A DNA stretch of 58,539 bases, taken from positions 1 to 58,539 of the forward strand of contig JBGUMF010000040.1 of NCBI GenBank assembly GCA_045116675.1. The letters run 5' to 3'. The notes below the pieces were generated by a model that did not search any database, was not told the origin of the DNA, and worked only from the letters and a program-made list of their open reading frames with translations. Both the position numbers and the translations under genes were made by a program. Below, one piece after another: positions 6,781-14,390 of the stretch (position 1 is the stretch's first letter; the number at the start of each line of letters is the position of its first letter). The DNA is from F23-D06 sp045116675 (GTDB taxonomy: Bacteria; Bacteroidota; Bacteroidia; Bacteroidales; WCHB1-69).

Positions 6781-8922
6781 TTAGAGTGTCGTCATGCGTA
6801 AGAGCCACGGGATATATTGCGAGATCTCATAGTCCAGCTGTTGCACGTTTTGTGGCAGTTGTTCAAACGGACGAATATCATAATGGACATACAACTCCTT
6901 GTTGTTTTGCAGTTCTCGGTCGTAAGATGGGTTCTCGTACTTGTCTTCCGCCTTCTTGGGCTTGCGAAACCCCATCAGCAGCTTCTCGGTATTCCAACGG
7001 TTGTGCTCCACACGGGCAAGCATCTCGACCTCCTCGGCGCTGAGGTCTTGAAGGTCTTGAGACTGGTCATCGGGCTCCAGTCCCCGCATGGTCCTCAGCG
7101 TGGCCAGTTTGCAGGAGATGCTGTATGCGCAATAGAGATTCGACCACTTCTTGGCCACGGTCAGAGCGCGCCAATAGCGGTCGGCCTCGGCCCACAGCGC
7201 GGTGGCGGGCACGGCGTCCAGATCTGCAAGACTGGTAAAATGGGAGGTGCTGTAGTCGGCGGTCTCATAGAGATAGTTCAACAGTTTGGCTTGCTTCAGC
7301 GGGGTCTCATCAGACCAATAGGCCATGTCGTTCATGCCGAAAGGATAGATGTTGGCATAGCGATGTTGGCGCCTCTCCTGCACCAGCGTTCCGTCCTCCA
7401 CCTTGCCATAAGCATACACCTTGTCGTCAGCCGCCTGCAGGTTGGTGACGAAGTCGTCGGCACGATCCTGACGGATGAAGACCGGCACCGCATTGTCGTA
7501 CACCTCGTCGGGCATATTCATCCCCGTCATGAAATTATGGCGCTGGTCGGATCTTGTGACGAAGATGGAGAGGTATTCGTGATCCTTATCCTGCGCCCAA
7601 CTCTTGATCAGATGCTGGATTCCATCAGCATAGACATCCCCTTTGACAAATTCAAACTCGGTGTCCAGGAAGTTCGTGTCCGGCAGCTCCCGGGAGACAC
7701 GCTGATCGATTTTCACAGGGAGATACGCCGCATCATCTTTCGACATATCGCAATAGAAGAAGGGCTGGACTTCAAAATAATGCCGGTTGCGGGTGACGAA
7801 CAAGCGCATCTCCTCGTCGGCATTCTTCTCGATGAATGTGATGCGTGTCCGCAGGGCTTTATCGCGGATGACATTAGGGAAATGGAGCAGATGGGCCGCT
7901 TCCATAGCCAAAGAAATGGAGAAGTTTGTGATTCCCACAAAGACCAAATGCACCCGTTTCGTGTCCTCATAGCATATGCCCTTGCCATAGACAGAGGGAT
8001 ACGGGATCTCTACAGCCACATTGTTCTTCTCCTTATAGGAACGGCGCACAAAGACTTGGGTGGCCCAGTCATCGTAAAAGTTATACGGCACAAATTCAAT
8101 CCCCAATTCGCCGATCTGCGAGAATATCTCGGTAGTCTTGAAAGCCGAGTAGGTGTCAAAGTCTTCGAAGACGCAGACAACCCGCTTCGGAATTTGGTTG
8201 AAGTGGTTTTCTGTCAGATACATGTAGATGTTATCCACGCACTCCACGTTGATGGCGTCATGTTCCGGTCTGGTTCGGTTGCCGACGATATAGATAGCCT
8301 CTGATGATTCCAGATGGATATCCTGGTAGGCATCTTTCACCATCCGGTGACCGTAGGCGATGAATATCTGGTCCATCTTGTCGCGGGCCACGGAGCGGAG
8401 GAGTTTCTCATGCACCTGTTTGGCATCCAGAGCCGACAGCAGCACCACATCTGCTTTAGGCGTCTTGGCAAATATCTCGGTGATGATAGACGGAACCATG
8501 TCATCATAGCCCATGATGATGTAGTGGCCGCTCTTGACATAGTGCAGCAAGCCGTTGCGGTGCGCATCCACGCGGTTGTCGATGGCGTTGGTGATAAGAC
8601 CGATCATGATGCCGTTGAAGATGATAAGACCGAAGAGGTAGGAGATCCCGCTGGCCACCAGCAGCCATCCATGGGTCCCCTCGCCAAAATAGACATAGCT
8701 ATACGCGCTGGTATCTATCAACAGAAACAACGGCAACGACCACACCGGGATGCCTTTGTATGCACAATAGGCTCTCCAGTCAGAACCGGAGAAGGAGAGT
8801 AGCAGGTAGGATATCAGCAACAGGACGACAAACAAGACCAGCAGGATGAGGATCTGCCGACTGAAGCTGCGCGACATCGCCCTGTCGAGGAATAGTTTGA
8901 CATTATTTCTCTTTTTAGACAT
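6781..8922 (-). CDS. Two-TM, RCK/TrkA-N-like protein with C-terminal RyR domain
   Basis: 713 residues and first gene of the operon. TM1 is at about 22-45. A hydrophobic re-entrant-like segment (about 60-80) ends in YFGEGTHG, and TM2 is at about 86-112. This TM1-P-TM2 layout resembles RCK-gated potassium channels and plant CASTOR/POLLUX, but no TVGYG filter is present. Two TrkA-N/RCK-like Rossmann units follow: one starts at GHYIIMGYDDM (about 133) and one at HLVFVGITNFS (about 325). Their glycine motifs are degenerate. A RyR domain lies at about 630-690 (RVEHNRWNTEKLLMGFRKPK). The protein could be a ligand-gated ion-flux effector answering a TIR-made signal. The domain calls are solid; channel activity and ligand are inferred. 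Confidence 0.87.
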   Translation of the reverse strand: MSKKRNNVKLFLDRAMSRSFSRQILILLVLFVVLLLISYLLLSFSGSDWRAYCAYKGIPVWSLPLFLLIDTSAYSYVYFGEGTHGWLLVASGISYLFGLIIFNGIMIGLITNAIDNRVDAHRNGLLHYVKSGHYIIMGYDDMVPSIITEIFAKTPKADVVLLSALDAKQVHEKLLRSVARDKMDQIFIAYGHRMVKDAYQDIHLESSEAIYIVGNRTRPEHDAINVECVDNIYMYLTENHFNQIPKRVVCVFEDFDTYSAFKTTEIFSQIGELGIEFVPYNFYDDWATQVFVRRSYKEKNNVAVEIPYPSVYGKGICYEDTKRVHLVFVGITNFSISLAMEAAHLLHFPNVIRDKALRTRITFIEKNADEEMRLFVTRNRHYFEVQPFFYCDMSKDDAAYLPVKIDQRVSRELPDTNFLDTEFEFVKGDVYADGIQHLIKSWAQDKDHEYLSIFVTRSDQRHNFMTGMNMPDEVYDNAVPVFIRQDRADDFVTNLQAADDKVYAYGKVEDGTLVQERRQHRYANIYPFGMNDMAYWSDETPLKQAKLLNYLYETADYSTSHFTSLADLDAVPATALWAEADRYWRALTVAKKWSNLYCAYSISCKLATLRTMRGLEPDDQSQDLQDLSAEEVEMLARVEHNRWNTEKLLMGFRKPKKAEDKYENPSYDRELQNNKELYVHYDIRPFEQLPQNVQQLDYEISQYIPWLLRMTTL

Positions 8923-8948
8923 AACCTATATTTAAGATTATACAATTA

Positions 8949-8971
8949 TACGCTTGCCAGCCGCAAAAGTA
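8949..8971. promoter_or_regulatory. Divergent promoters: RyR/TIR operon (-) and orphan gene (+)
   Basis: On the minus strand TACTTTTG (8964-8971) is a perfect TAnnTTTG -7 element about 40 nt before the operon ATG. On the plus strand TACGCTTG (8949-8956) is a one-mismatch -7 element pointing at the small gene. The two -7 sites are 7 bp apart, so the promoters should interfere with each other. Confidence 0.55.
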
Positions 8972-9010
8972 ACATTTTTTTTTGCATATTTACACCATTG
9001 TTTTTCACAG

Positions 9011-9430
9011 GTGACAGATATTGAAGAGTTGGAAATCATCCTTTTCGACTATGTGGAACTGCAATGCGAAAGCCTTTGCGAGAACCTGCCCCTTTTGTGG
9101 AAAGTCGGCGAGAACCGCTATGCCATCACGTTCCCTTGCGGCGTTTCCCGCCAACATCTGTATGGTCTTGCAGACGACCTCGTGAGCTTTTTGCCACCCG
9201 AAACCATCCACGCTTGGTGTCGTCCGGAGCTCTTCAAAAAGAATCAGGGCGAGTGGCTCTACCTTTGCAACGGCATTGATGATTTTGTCCATGCCTTTTC
9301 GGATGATGGGACGGCCTGGGATATCGACTACGACGATGCAGTGCTCCGTAACTCGCATTCTGCCAACGGTTACAAGGAGTACCCAAGCATCGATTGGGAT
9401 GCAGTTGAACGACTCGGGTTGTATTACTAA
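9011..9430 (+). CDS. Conserved-looking hypothetical protein, 139 aa
   Basis: I do not recognise the family. The GTG start chosen gives VTDIEELEIILFDY. A TTG 19 codons upstream keeps the frame open but would lie before the likely transcription start. The protein is soluble, acidic, rich in Trp, Tyr and Asp, and has no signal peptide or TM. Codon use matches its neighbours. It is transcribed divergently from the RyR/TIR operon with a shared 88-bp promoter region, so it could be a regulator, an accessory gene or unrelated. The aromatic C-terminal half (WDIDYDDAV, YPSIDWDAVERL) suggests a folded domain. Confidence 0.65.
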   Translation: MTDIEELEIILFDYVELQCESLCENLPLLWKVGENRYAITFPCGVSRQHLYGLADDLVSFLPPETIHAWCRPELFKKNQGEWLYLCNGIDDFVHAFSDDGTAWDIDYDDAVLRNSHSANGYKEYPSIDWDAVERLGLYY

Positions 9431-9457
9431 ACCATTAATTGCTTTTACTGGGCTTTC

Positions 9458-9470
9458 GTTCCTGCGGGAC
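9458..9470 (+). repeat. Possible degenerate REP palindrome
   Basis: GTTCC-TGC-GGGAC is one transition away from the GTCCC-TGC-GGGAC palindrome of the third repeat unit in the REP cluster. It lies between convergent genes, a usual place for dispersed REPs. A single short match could be chance. Confidence 0.35.
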
Positions 9471-9508
9471 GTCGGACTTCGGAGGTGTGCGCGTTCCGTT
9501 TGGACGGA

Positions 9509-10279
9509 TTAAAACGCCAGGAATCCGACTCCGACCTTGAGGCCGAACCAGTAGGCGTTCAATATCCGGTTGTGTACAAAATTGTTGACGGAGGTGGTAC
9601 TCGCATCTAGATGGGAAAAATCGTCAAAGAAGCCTTTTATCGCTTTGTATCCGCCAAAGGTGCTGCCGAAGGAAATTCCGAACGAAAGTCGTAACCGATT
9701 GAAAAAGAGGTAGTCGTATCCGAATTCTGCTTTTGCGCCGAATAGCATGCTGTTGCCCTCTTTGAGGTCGGGATAATAGGATGCCATCAGTTGCGGCGGC
9801 TCCTCATTGTTTAGATAATGGTAGAAAAAACCGTCAAAAATGAATTTTGCATAAAAGCCCAGCGGGGCCTTTGTGTCACCCAAATACTGCTTGTAAAACA
9901 CGTTGAACCCATGTGCCACGACCTGTCCAGTAAAGGAGTAGTCCTCATAATAATAAGAGTATGGGTTTGGGATTTCCTGGTACAGGGTGCCTTTATAGGG
10001 CGAGTTGTAATAGTTGTAGCCGGCACCTACGCTACCTTTTTCCCAAACAATACATTCTATATTAGGGGAGAGGATGTAATTGAGGCCAAAAAAGCGGCGT
10101 AAATGCTCACTGGTAAGGTGCTCATTCAAGGTTCGTGACAGCGGATTGGGATTCTTCCAGGAGGGCGAGAGGCTGCCCTCCGCATTGAAGATGACGTGCA
10201 TGCCCATGTAACCGGTGTTTTGTGCCAGACAGTATCCTGACAGCAGGATGGCGATGATGAAGATATATATTTTTTTCAT
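9509..10279 (-). CDS. Secreted, probable outer-membrane beta-barrel protein
   Basis: 256 residues with a clear signal peptide (MKKIYIFIIAILLSGYCLA). The mature part alternates polar and aromatic residues and has many Gly, Tyr and Phe, ending in the barrel-like strand FGLKVGVGFLAF with a C-terminal Phe. I do not recognise a named family. The gene starts 2 bp after the M48 protease gene, so they should be co-transcribed and translationally linked. It could be the substrate or membrane partner of that protease. The stop lies in a short convergent spacer shared with the orphan gene. Confidence 0.8.
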   Translation of the reverse strand: MKKIYIFIIAILLSGYCLAQNTGYMGMHVIFNAEGSLSPSWKNPNPLSRTLNEHLTSEHLRRFFGLNYILSPNIECIVWEKGSVGAGYNYYNSPYKGTLYQEIPNPYSYYYEDYSFTGQVVAHGFNVFYKQYLGDTKAPLGFYAKFIFDGFFYHYLNNEEPPQLMASYYPDLKEGNSMLFGAKAEFGYDYLFFNRLRLSFGISFGSTFGGYKAIKGFFDDFSHLDASTTSVNNFVHNRILNAYWFGLKVGVGFLAF

Positions 10280-10281
10280 GG

Positions 10282-12393
10282 CTATTTCCCTTTAACAAAA
10301 TAATATAATTGGTCGTAAATAAATGCGTTAGTGTATGCCCTGTTGATGCTGCTGGTCTGACTGTCACGGGCGGCCACATCGTTCTTCCCATTTCCGAAAT
10401 CGGTGATGACAAAGTACATTTCAGTGGTGTTGCGCGGCAAGACGAAGGTGGTCAGGGTGACGGGTAGGACGTAGGGACAGAGCAGGGTCAGGAAGAGACT
10501 CTTGCTCTTTTCAAGTCCGAAGAAACGTCCCGATGTGGTGTTGTTACCCACAAAGCATATTTTGCTGGTGCCGGTCAGCTCGTAAGCGGCGGCCATGTTT
10601 TGGGCGGTGTGGTGCACCATTTCAATGCCTCCGCCCTTCGTGTAGTCGCGGATCCATTGCTGCAGTTGCGCGTAACCGTTGTATTCATCCGTAGAGAAGG
10701 CGCACACCTGTTTTGGCGCATAATGCAACGTCTGGAGTTTGAGGCGTCTGGCACTGGTTTGGGTGGCGCGCAGAAGCTGTTTCTTGCCCCGTTCCACCTG
10801 CTTGGATGAGGCGTTTTTGTTGTAAAACGAATATTCCGGACTGGCAATCAGTAATGTTTTGATATCTGCAGGTGTCTTCTTGGTCACAATGTCCAGCACC
10901 TTTTCATCTTCGGCTATGCGTATTACGTTATTCATCGCACTCACAAAGTCGGAATCCTGATGGATATCCACCAGCATGTAGTTGGCTGTCTTGAACTTGG
11001 CGGTGGGTATCACTTTGTTGGGCTGGTTCTGGCGGCGTATGCGTGCGTATTTGCCGATGGTGCTGTCCGGCGCCGGAGCCTCTTCCACGACGATGGAGTC
11101 CGGGTTGGTGCCCATGGGGTAGTCGGAGAAATCGGTGTATTTCATCTTGTTTTTAATGACTACATCCCGCAGGAGGTCGTTGGTCATTTCCGTAATCTGT
11201 GTGTTCTCGGGAAAACGCTGCCGTGCGGCCCATACGTACCGTAGTGCCAGCAACGAGGCCTCCACGCGGTTAAGTTTCGACAGTATGTAGCTTGTCTGCT
11301 GCATTTCGCCTTCCACTTTCTTGTAAGAAAGTATGACGTCGGAGACTTGTCCGTTGTTCCGGTGCTTGGAATAACCGTACCATGCCTCTGCCATGGCCTT
11401 TTGGAGGAAAGCGTTATCAGGAAAGCTTTGCTGCAGAACGTGGATGTTGTAGATGGCCTGGTCGTATTGATGGTCGGTGAGCAGGATGTTGATGCACTCC
11501 AACCGGGCCAAATTGCGTATCGTTTGGAATTTCTCTTCCGGCTGCAGATAGACAGAACGTCCTGATTTTGCCAGTCCTGCAATGATACTCTGCGCTGCCG
11601 TCCGACGTTTCTCGATGTTGGGATGGGTGAACAGCGTGTCAATCATATCGGCACGGTTCTGGATAGGTGCGATGTTTGTAAGATAATAATTTTCAGGGAA
11701 ATGATAAAAATCCGTTTCTGTATATTTCTTGGTGAAGGGAACTTCGTCAAAGGGCAAATCCGCATACTGCAGCACATCGAAAATCCCGTTGATGACATCG
11801 TAGCTGTATTTGGATGACTGGAAATAACGCTCCAAAGCGATGCGGTCGGCGGCCAGCTCCTGCTCGCGGGAACGGTTCTGCGACTTGACGTAGTAGCTGA
11901 TCATGTCCCGTTCTTTGAGCTTGTCCTTGTACTCGTTGATTTCCGTGATGTGGTTCTCCGCCACGTGTGCAATCTCATGGGCGATGATAAAGGCCAGCTC
12001 GCTTTCGTTGGAGATTTGGGCGATCAAACCCATATTCACGAGGATGAGCCCGTTGGTGGTGGAACTGGCGTTGACAATGGGGGTCTTGAGGATGTAAATG
12101 TGGATTTTGGAGCGCAGAACCGGATTGTCTTTCAGCAGGTTGTCGGCTATCGCGTCCAAATAATCGTTCAGAGGTGTGCCATACAGCAGGCGACCATCCA
12201 TAATGAGTTTCTTGAGGTAAACGGAATAGTCGGAGGGCGCCTTGTCGTTTTGGAGCGCCTTTTTGAAATCAGCGGGCATTGGGCCTTCCGATTTAAGGGG
12301 TGTGGAATAGTCCTGGACGGTCTGCGCCTGTCCGACGGATGCGACGAACTGGACGAGAATCAGCAGGAACGCTAATATGTATTTGGGTTTCAT
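10282..12393 (-). CDS. M48 family zinc metallopeptidase with long C-terminal region
   Basis: 703 residues. A signal peptide (about 1-24) is followed by an M48 protease domain with zinc motif HEIAH (His139, Glu140, His143) and the third ligand in REQELAAD (Glu179). This layout matches periplasmic BepA/YfgC-type proteases that deal with stalled outer-membrane proteins. After the peptidase domain come a helical region that may hold degenerate TPRs and then about 300 residues I do not recognise, much longer than BepA (about 490 residues). A TATCTTTG promoter lies 36 nt upstream, and the barrel-like protein gene follows at 2 bp. A periplasmic envelope-quality-control role is inferred from the family and its partner. 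Confidence 0.87.
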   Translation of the reverse strand: MKPKYILAFLLILVQFVASVGQAQTVQDYSTPLKSEGPMPADFKKALQNDKAPSDYSVYLKKLIMDGRLLYGTPLNDYLDAIADNLLKDNPVLRSKIHIYILKTPIVNASSTTNGLILVNMGLIAQISNESELAFIIAHEIAHVAENHITEINEYKDKLKERDMISYYVKSQNRSREQELAADRIALERYFQSSKYSYDVINGIFDVLQYADLPFDEVPFTKKYTETDFYHFPENYYLTNIAPIQNRADMIDTLFTHPNIEKRRTAAQSIIAGLAKSGRSVYLQPEEKFQTIRNLARLECINILLTDHQYDQAIYNIHVLQQSFPDNAFLQKAMAEAWYGYSKHRNNGQVSDVILSYKKVEGEMQQTSYILSKLNRVEASLLALRYVWAARQRFPENTQITEMTNDLLRDVVIKNKMKYTDFSDYPMGTNPDSIVVEEAPAPDSTIGKYARIRRQNQPNKVIPTAKFKTANYMLVDIHQDSDFVSAMNNVIRIAEDEKVLDIVTKKTPADIKTLLIASPEYSFYNKNASSKQVERGKKQLLRATQTSARRLKLQTLHYAPKQVCAFSTDEYNGYAQLQQWIRDYTKGGGIEMVHHTAQNMAAAYELTGTSKICFVGNNTTSGRFFGLEKSKSLFLTLLCPYVLPVTLTTFVLPRNTTEMYFVITDFGNGKNDVAARDSQTSSINRAYTNAFIYDQLYYFVKGK

Positions 12394-12428
12394 ACGGCTT
12401 TAAGTTGTGATGAAAAACTTTTGAGCCG

Positions 12429-12436
12429 CAAAGATA
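12429..12436 (-). promoter_or_regulatory. -7 element (TATCTTTG) of the M48 protease operon
   Basis: An exact TAnnTTTG match on the minus strand, 36 nt before the ATG and after the argS stop codon, so the protease pair need not depend on argS transcription. The -33 element is not clear. Confidence 0.6.
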
Positions 12437-12464
12437 GCATAAAATTTGTTTCAAAAACAACTTG

Positions 12465-14255
12465 TTACATCCGTTCTGGCACGCGGATGCCAAGTAGCTC
12501 CATTCCGTTGCGGATGGTGATGGCGACGAAACAGGACAATTTCAGGCGCAACAGCCGTAAGGAAGCGTCCTGCTCCCGCATGACAGGAGTGTCCTGATAG
12601 AAATGGTTGAACTCCTTCGCCAATGCGTATGTGTAATTGGCTATCAGGGCGGGACTGAAACTTTCGCCGGCGGCCAGCACGGTCTGCGGGTATTGGTAAA
12701 GCGTCTTGATAAGGTTCCGCTCCAAATCTGTCATGATGGTCTGGTTGGGAAGGGGAGCGTTCACGTCCACGCCCTGCTCGGCGGCCTTGCGCAGCAGCGA
12801 GCGGATACGGGCATGCGTGTACTGGATGAAGGGTGCCGTGTTGCCGTTGAAGTCAATGGATTCGGCGGGATTGAAAAGCATGTTTTTGGTCGGGTCCACC
12901 TTCAGGATAAAATATTTCAGCGCACCCAATCCGATCATCTCATAGAGTCTGTCGGCCTCTTCGGGCGAGAAGTCGAACTTGCCGAGGGCTTCAGTGCTCT
13001 GACGGGCCTCCTCGTGCATGGAGTCCATCAGGTCGTCAGCATCCACCACAGTGCCCTCGCGGGATTTCATTTTCCCGCTGGGCAGCTCCACCATACCGTA
13101 GGAGAGATGATGGATACTGTCGCCGAACGCTTTGCCCAATTTTTTGCCCAAGACCAGTTTCAGCACGTCGAAATGGTAGTTCTGCTCGTTGCCCACCACA
13201 TAGATCATCTTTTGCGGGTGGAACTCTTCATTGCGGAGTTGGGCGGTACCCAGGTCCTGCGTCATATAAACGGAAGTGCCGTCTTTTCGAAGCAGCACTT
13301 TCTCGTCCAGCCCCTCATCCGTCAGGTTGACGCGGACGGAGCCGTCGTCATGCCGGTAGAAGGCACCTTTGTCCAGACCTTCCTGCACGAGGGCTTTGCC
13401 CAACAGGTAGGTCTCGGATTCGTAGTATGTCTTGTCGAAATGGATGCCAAGGCGGTTGTAGGTGATGTCAAAGCCGGCATACACCCATTGGTTCATCTGC
13501 TGCCACAGCTTGCGCACGTCCGGGTCGTTGGCTTCCCATTTCCGGAGCATCTCTCTGGCTTCCTGTAAGATGGGGGCCTGTTCGGCAGCTTCCGCCTCGC
13601 TAAGGCCTTGCTCCAGCAGCTGTTTCTGTTCTGCTTTGTAATGCTGGTCGAAGACCACATAGTATTTCCCTACAAGATGGTCGCCCTTCATGCCGGACGA
13701 TTCCGGTGTCTCCCCGTTGCCGTAGCGCAGCCAGGCCACCATGGACTTGCAGATGTGGATACCGCGGTCGTTCACCAGGTTCACCTGTACGACGGGATAA
13801 CCGCAAGCCATGAGGATTTGGGAGACGGAATGGCCCAGCAGGTTGTTGCGTACATGGCCCAGATGAAGGGGCTTGTTGGTGTTGGGTGATGAGTATTCAA
13901 TCAAAATGGGGCTCTCTTCCCGCACGGGGGAAAGCCCGTAAGCATCCTCTTGGAAGTGCTCACCCAAGTATCCGGACCAGAAATCGTTGGAAATGGAGAG
14001 GTTGAGGTAGCCTTTCACCACGTTGTAGCCAGTGATGAACCCCACTTCTTCGCAGAGCTTGTCCCCGATTTCGCGTGCCACCATGTCAGGGGCTTTGCGG
14101 GCGGCTTTCACATACGGGAAGACCACGATGGTGAAATCGCCGTCGAACTCCTTGCGGGTGGGTTGGATCAGGTTGCGTGCCGCTGGAATCTCCAGCTGGT
14201 AAAGGTCTTGTAAGGTGCGTTGCAGGGCTTCTGCCAGAGTCTGTTCTAATATCAT
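12465..14255 (-). CDS. argS: Arginyl-tRNA synthetase
   Basis: Class I aminoacyl-tRNA synthetase charging tRNA-Arg in the cytoplasm. It has 596 residues, the usual length. The N-terminal additional domain (about 1-105) is followed by YSSPNTNKPLHLGHVRNN with the HIGH signature HLGH at 131-134. The KMSKS-equivalent region is SGKMKSREGTVV near 390. The DALR anticodon-binding domain closes the protein, ending LLGIRVPERM. It has its own TATTTTTG promoter and is separated from pepD by a hairpin terminator, so it appears to be a single-gene unit. Confidence 0.97.
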   Translation of the reverse strand: MILEQTLAEALQRTLQDLYQLEIPAARNLIQPTRKEFDGDFTIVVFPYVKAARKAPDMVAREIGDKLCEEVGFITGYNVVKGYLNLSISNDFWSGYLGEHFQEDAYGLSPVREESPILIEYSSPNTNKPLHLGHVRNNLLGHSVSQILMACGYPVVQVNLVNDRGIHICKSMVAWLRYGNGETPESSGMKGDHLVGKYYVVFDQHYKAEQKQLLEQGLSEAEAAEQAPILQEAREMLRKWEANDPDVRKLWQQMNQWVYAGFDITYNRLGIHFDKTYYESETYLLGKALVQEGLDKGAFYRHDDGSVRVNLTDEGLDEKVLLRKDGTSVYMTQDLGTAQLRNEEFHPQKMIYVVGNEQNYHFDVLKLVLGKKLGKAFGDSIHHLSYGMVELPSGKMKSREGTVVDADDLMDSMHEEARQSTEALGKFDFSPEEADRLYEMIGLGALKYFILKVDPTKNMLFNPAESIDFNGNTAPFIQYTHARIRSLLRKAAEQGVDVNAPLPNQTIMTDLERNLIKTLYQYPQTVLAAGESFSPALIANYTYALAKEFNHFYQDTPVMREQDASLRLLRLKLSCFVAITIRNGMELLGIRVPERM

Positions 14256-14278
14256 GGGATCTTGATTTTTTCCGACGG

Positions 14279-14286
14279 CAAAAATA
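14279..14286 (-). promoter_or_regulatory. -7 element (TATTTTTG) of argS
   Basis: An exact TAnnTTTG match on the minus strand, 24 nt before the argS ATG and downstream of the pepD terminator hairpin. Confidence 0.6.
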
Positions 14287-14319
14287 CGATATTTTCGGGT
14301 AGGTAGTGAATGATATTAT

Positions 14320-14352
14320 AAAACGGTGCCTGACATTTACTGACAGGCACCG
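14320..14352 (-). terminator. Rho-independent terminator of pepD
   Basis: A perfect 9-bp stem (CGGTGCCTG at 14324-14332, CAGGCACCG at 14344-14352) with an 11-nt loop. Read on the minus strand it is followed by TTTTATAAT. It sits between the pepD stop and the argS promoter. Confidence 0.8.
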
Positions 14353-14390
14353 ATAAGGAATATGAATAGTATGTGTAAATGCGTTTGGGT

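Noticed and set aside
3239..8922. Calling the TIR operon Thoeris
   Set aside because: No ThsA-type SLOG, SIR2 or macro effector is present. RyR and RCK domains replace it, so the name would be misleading.
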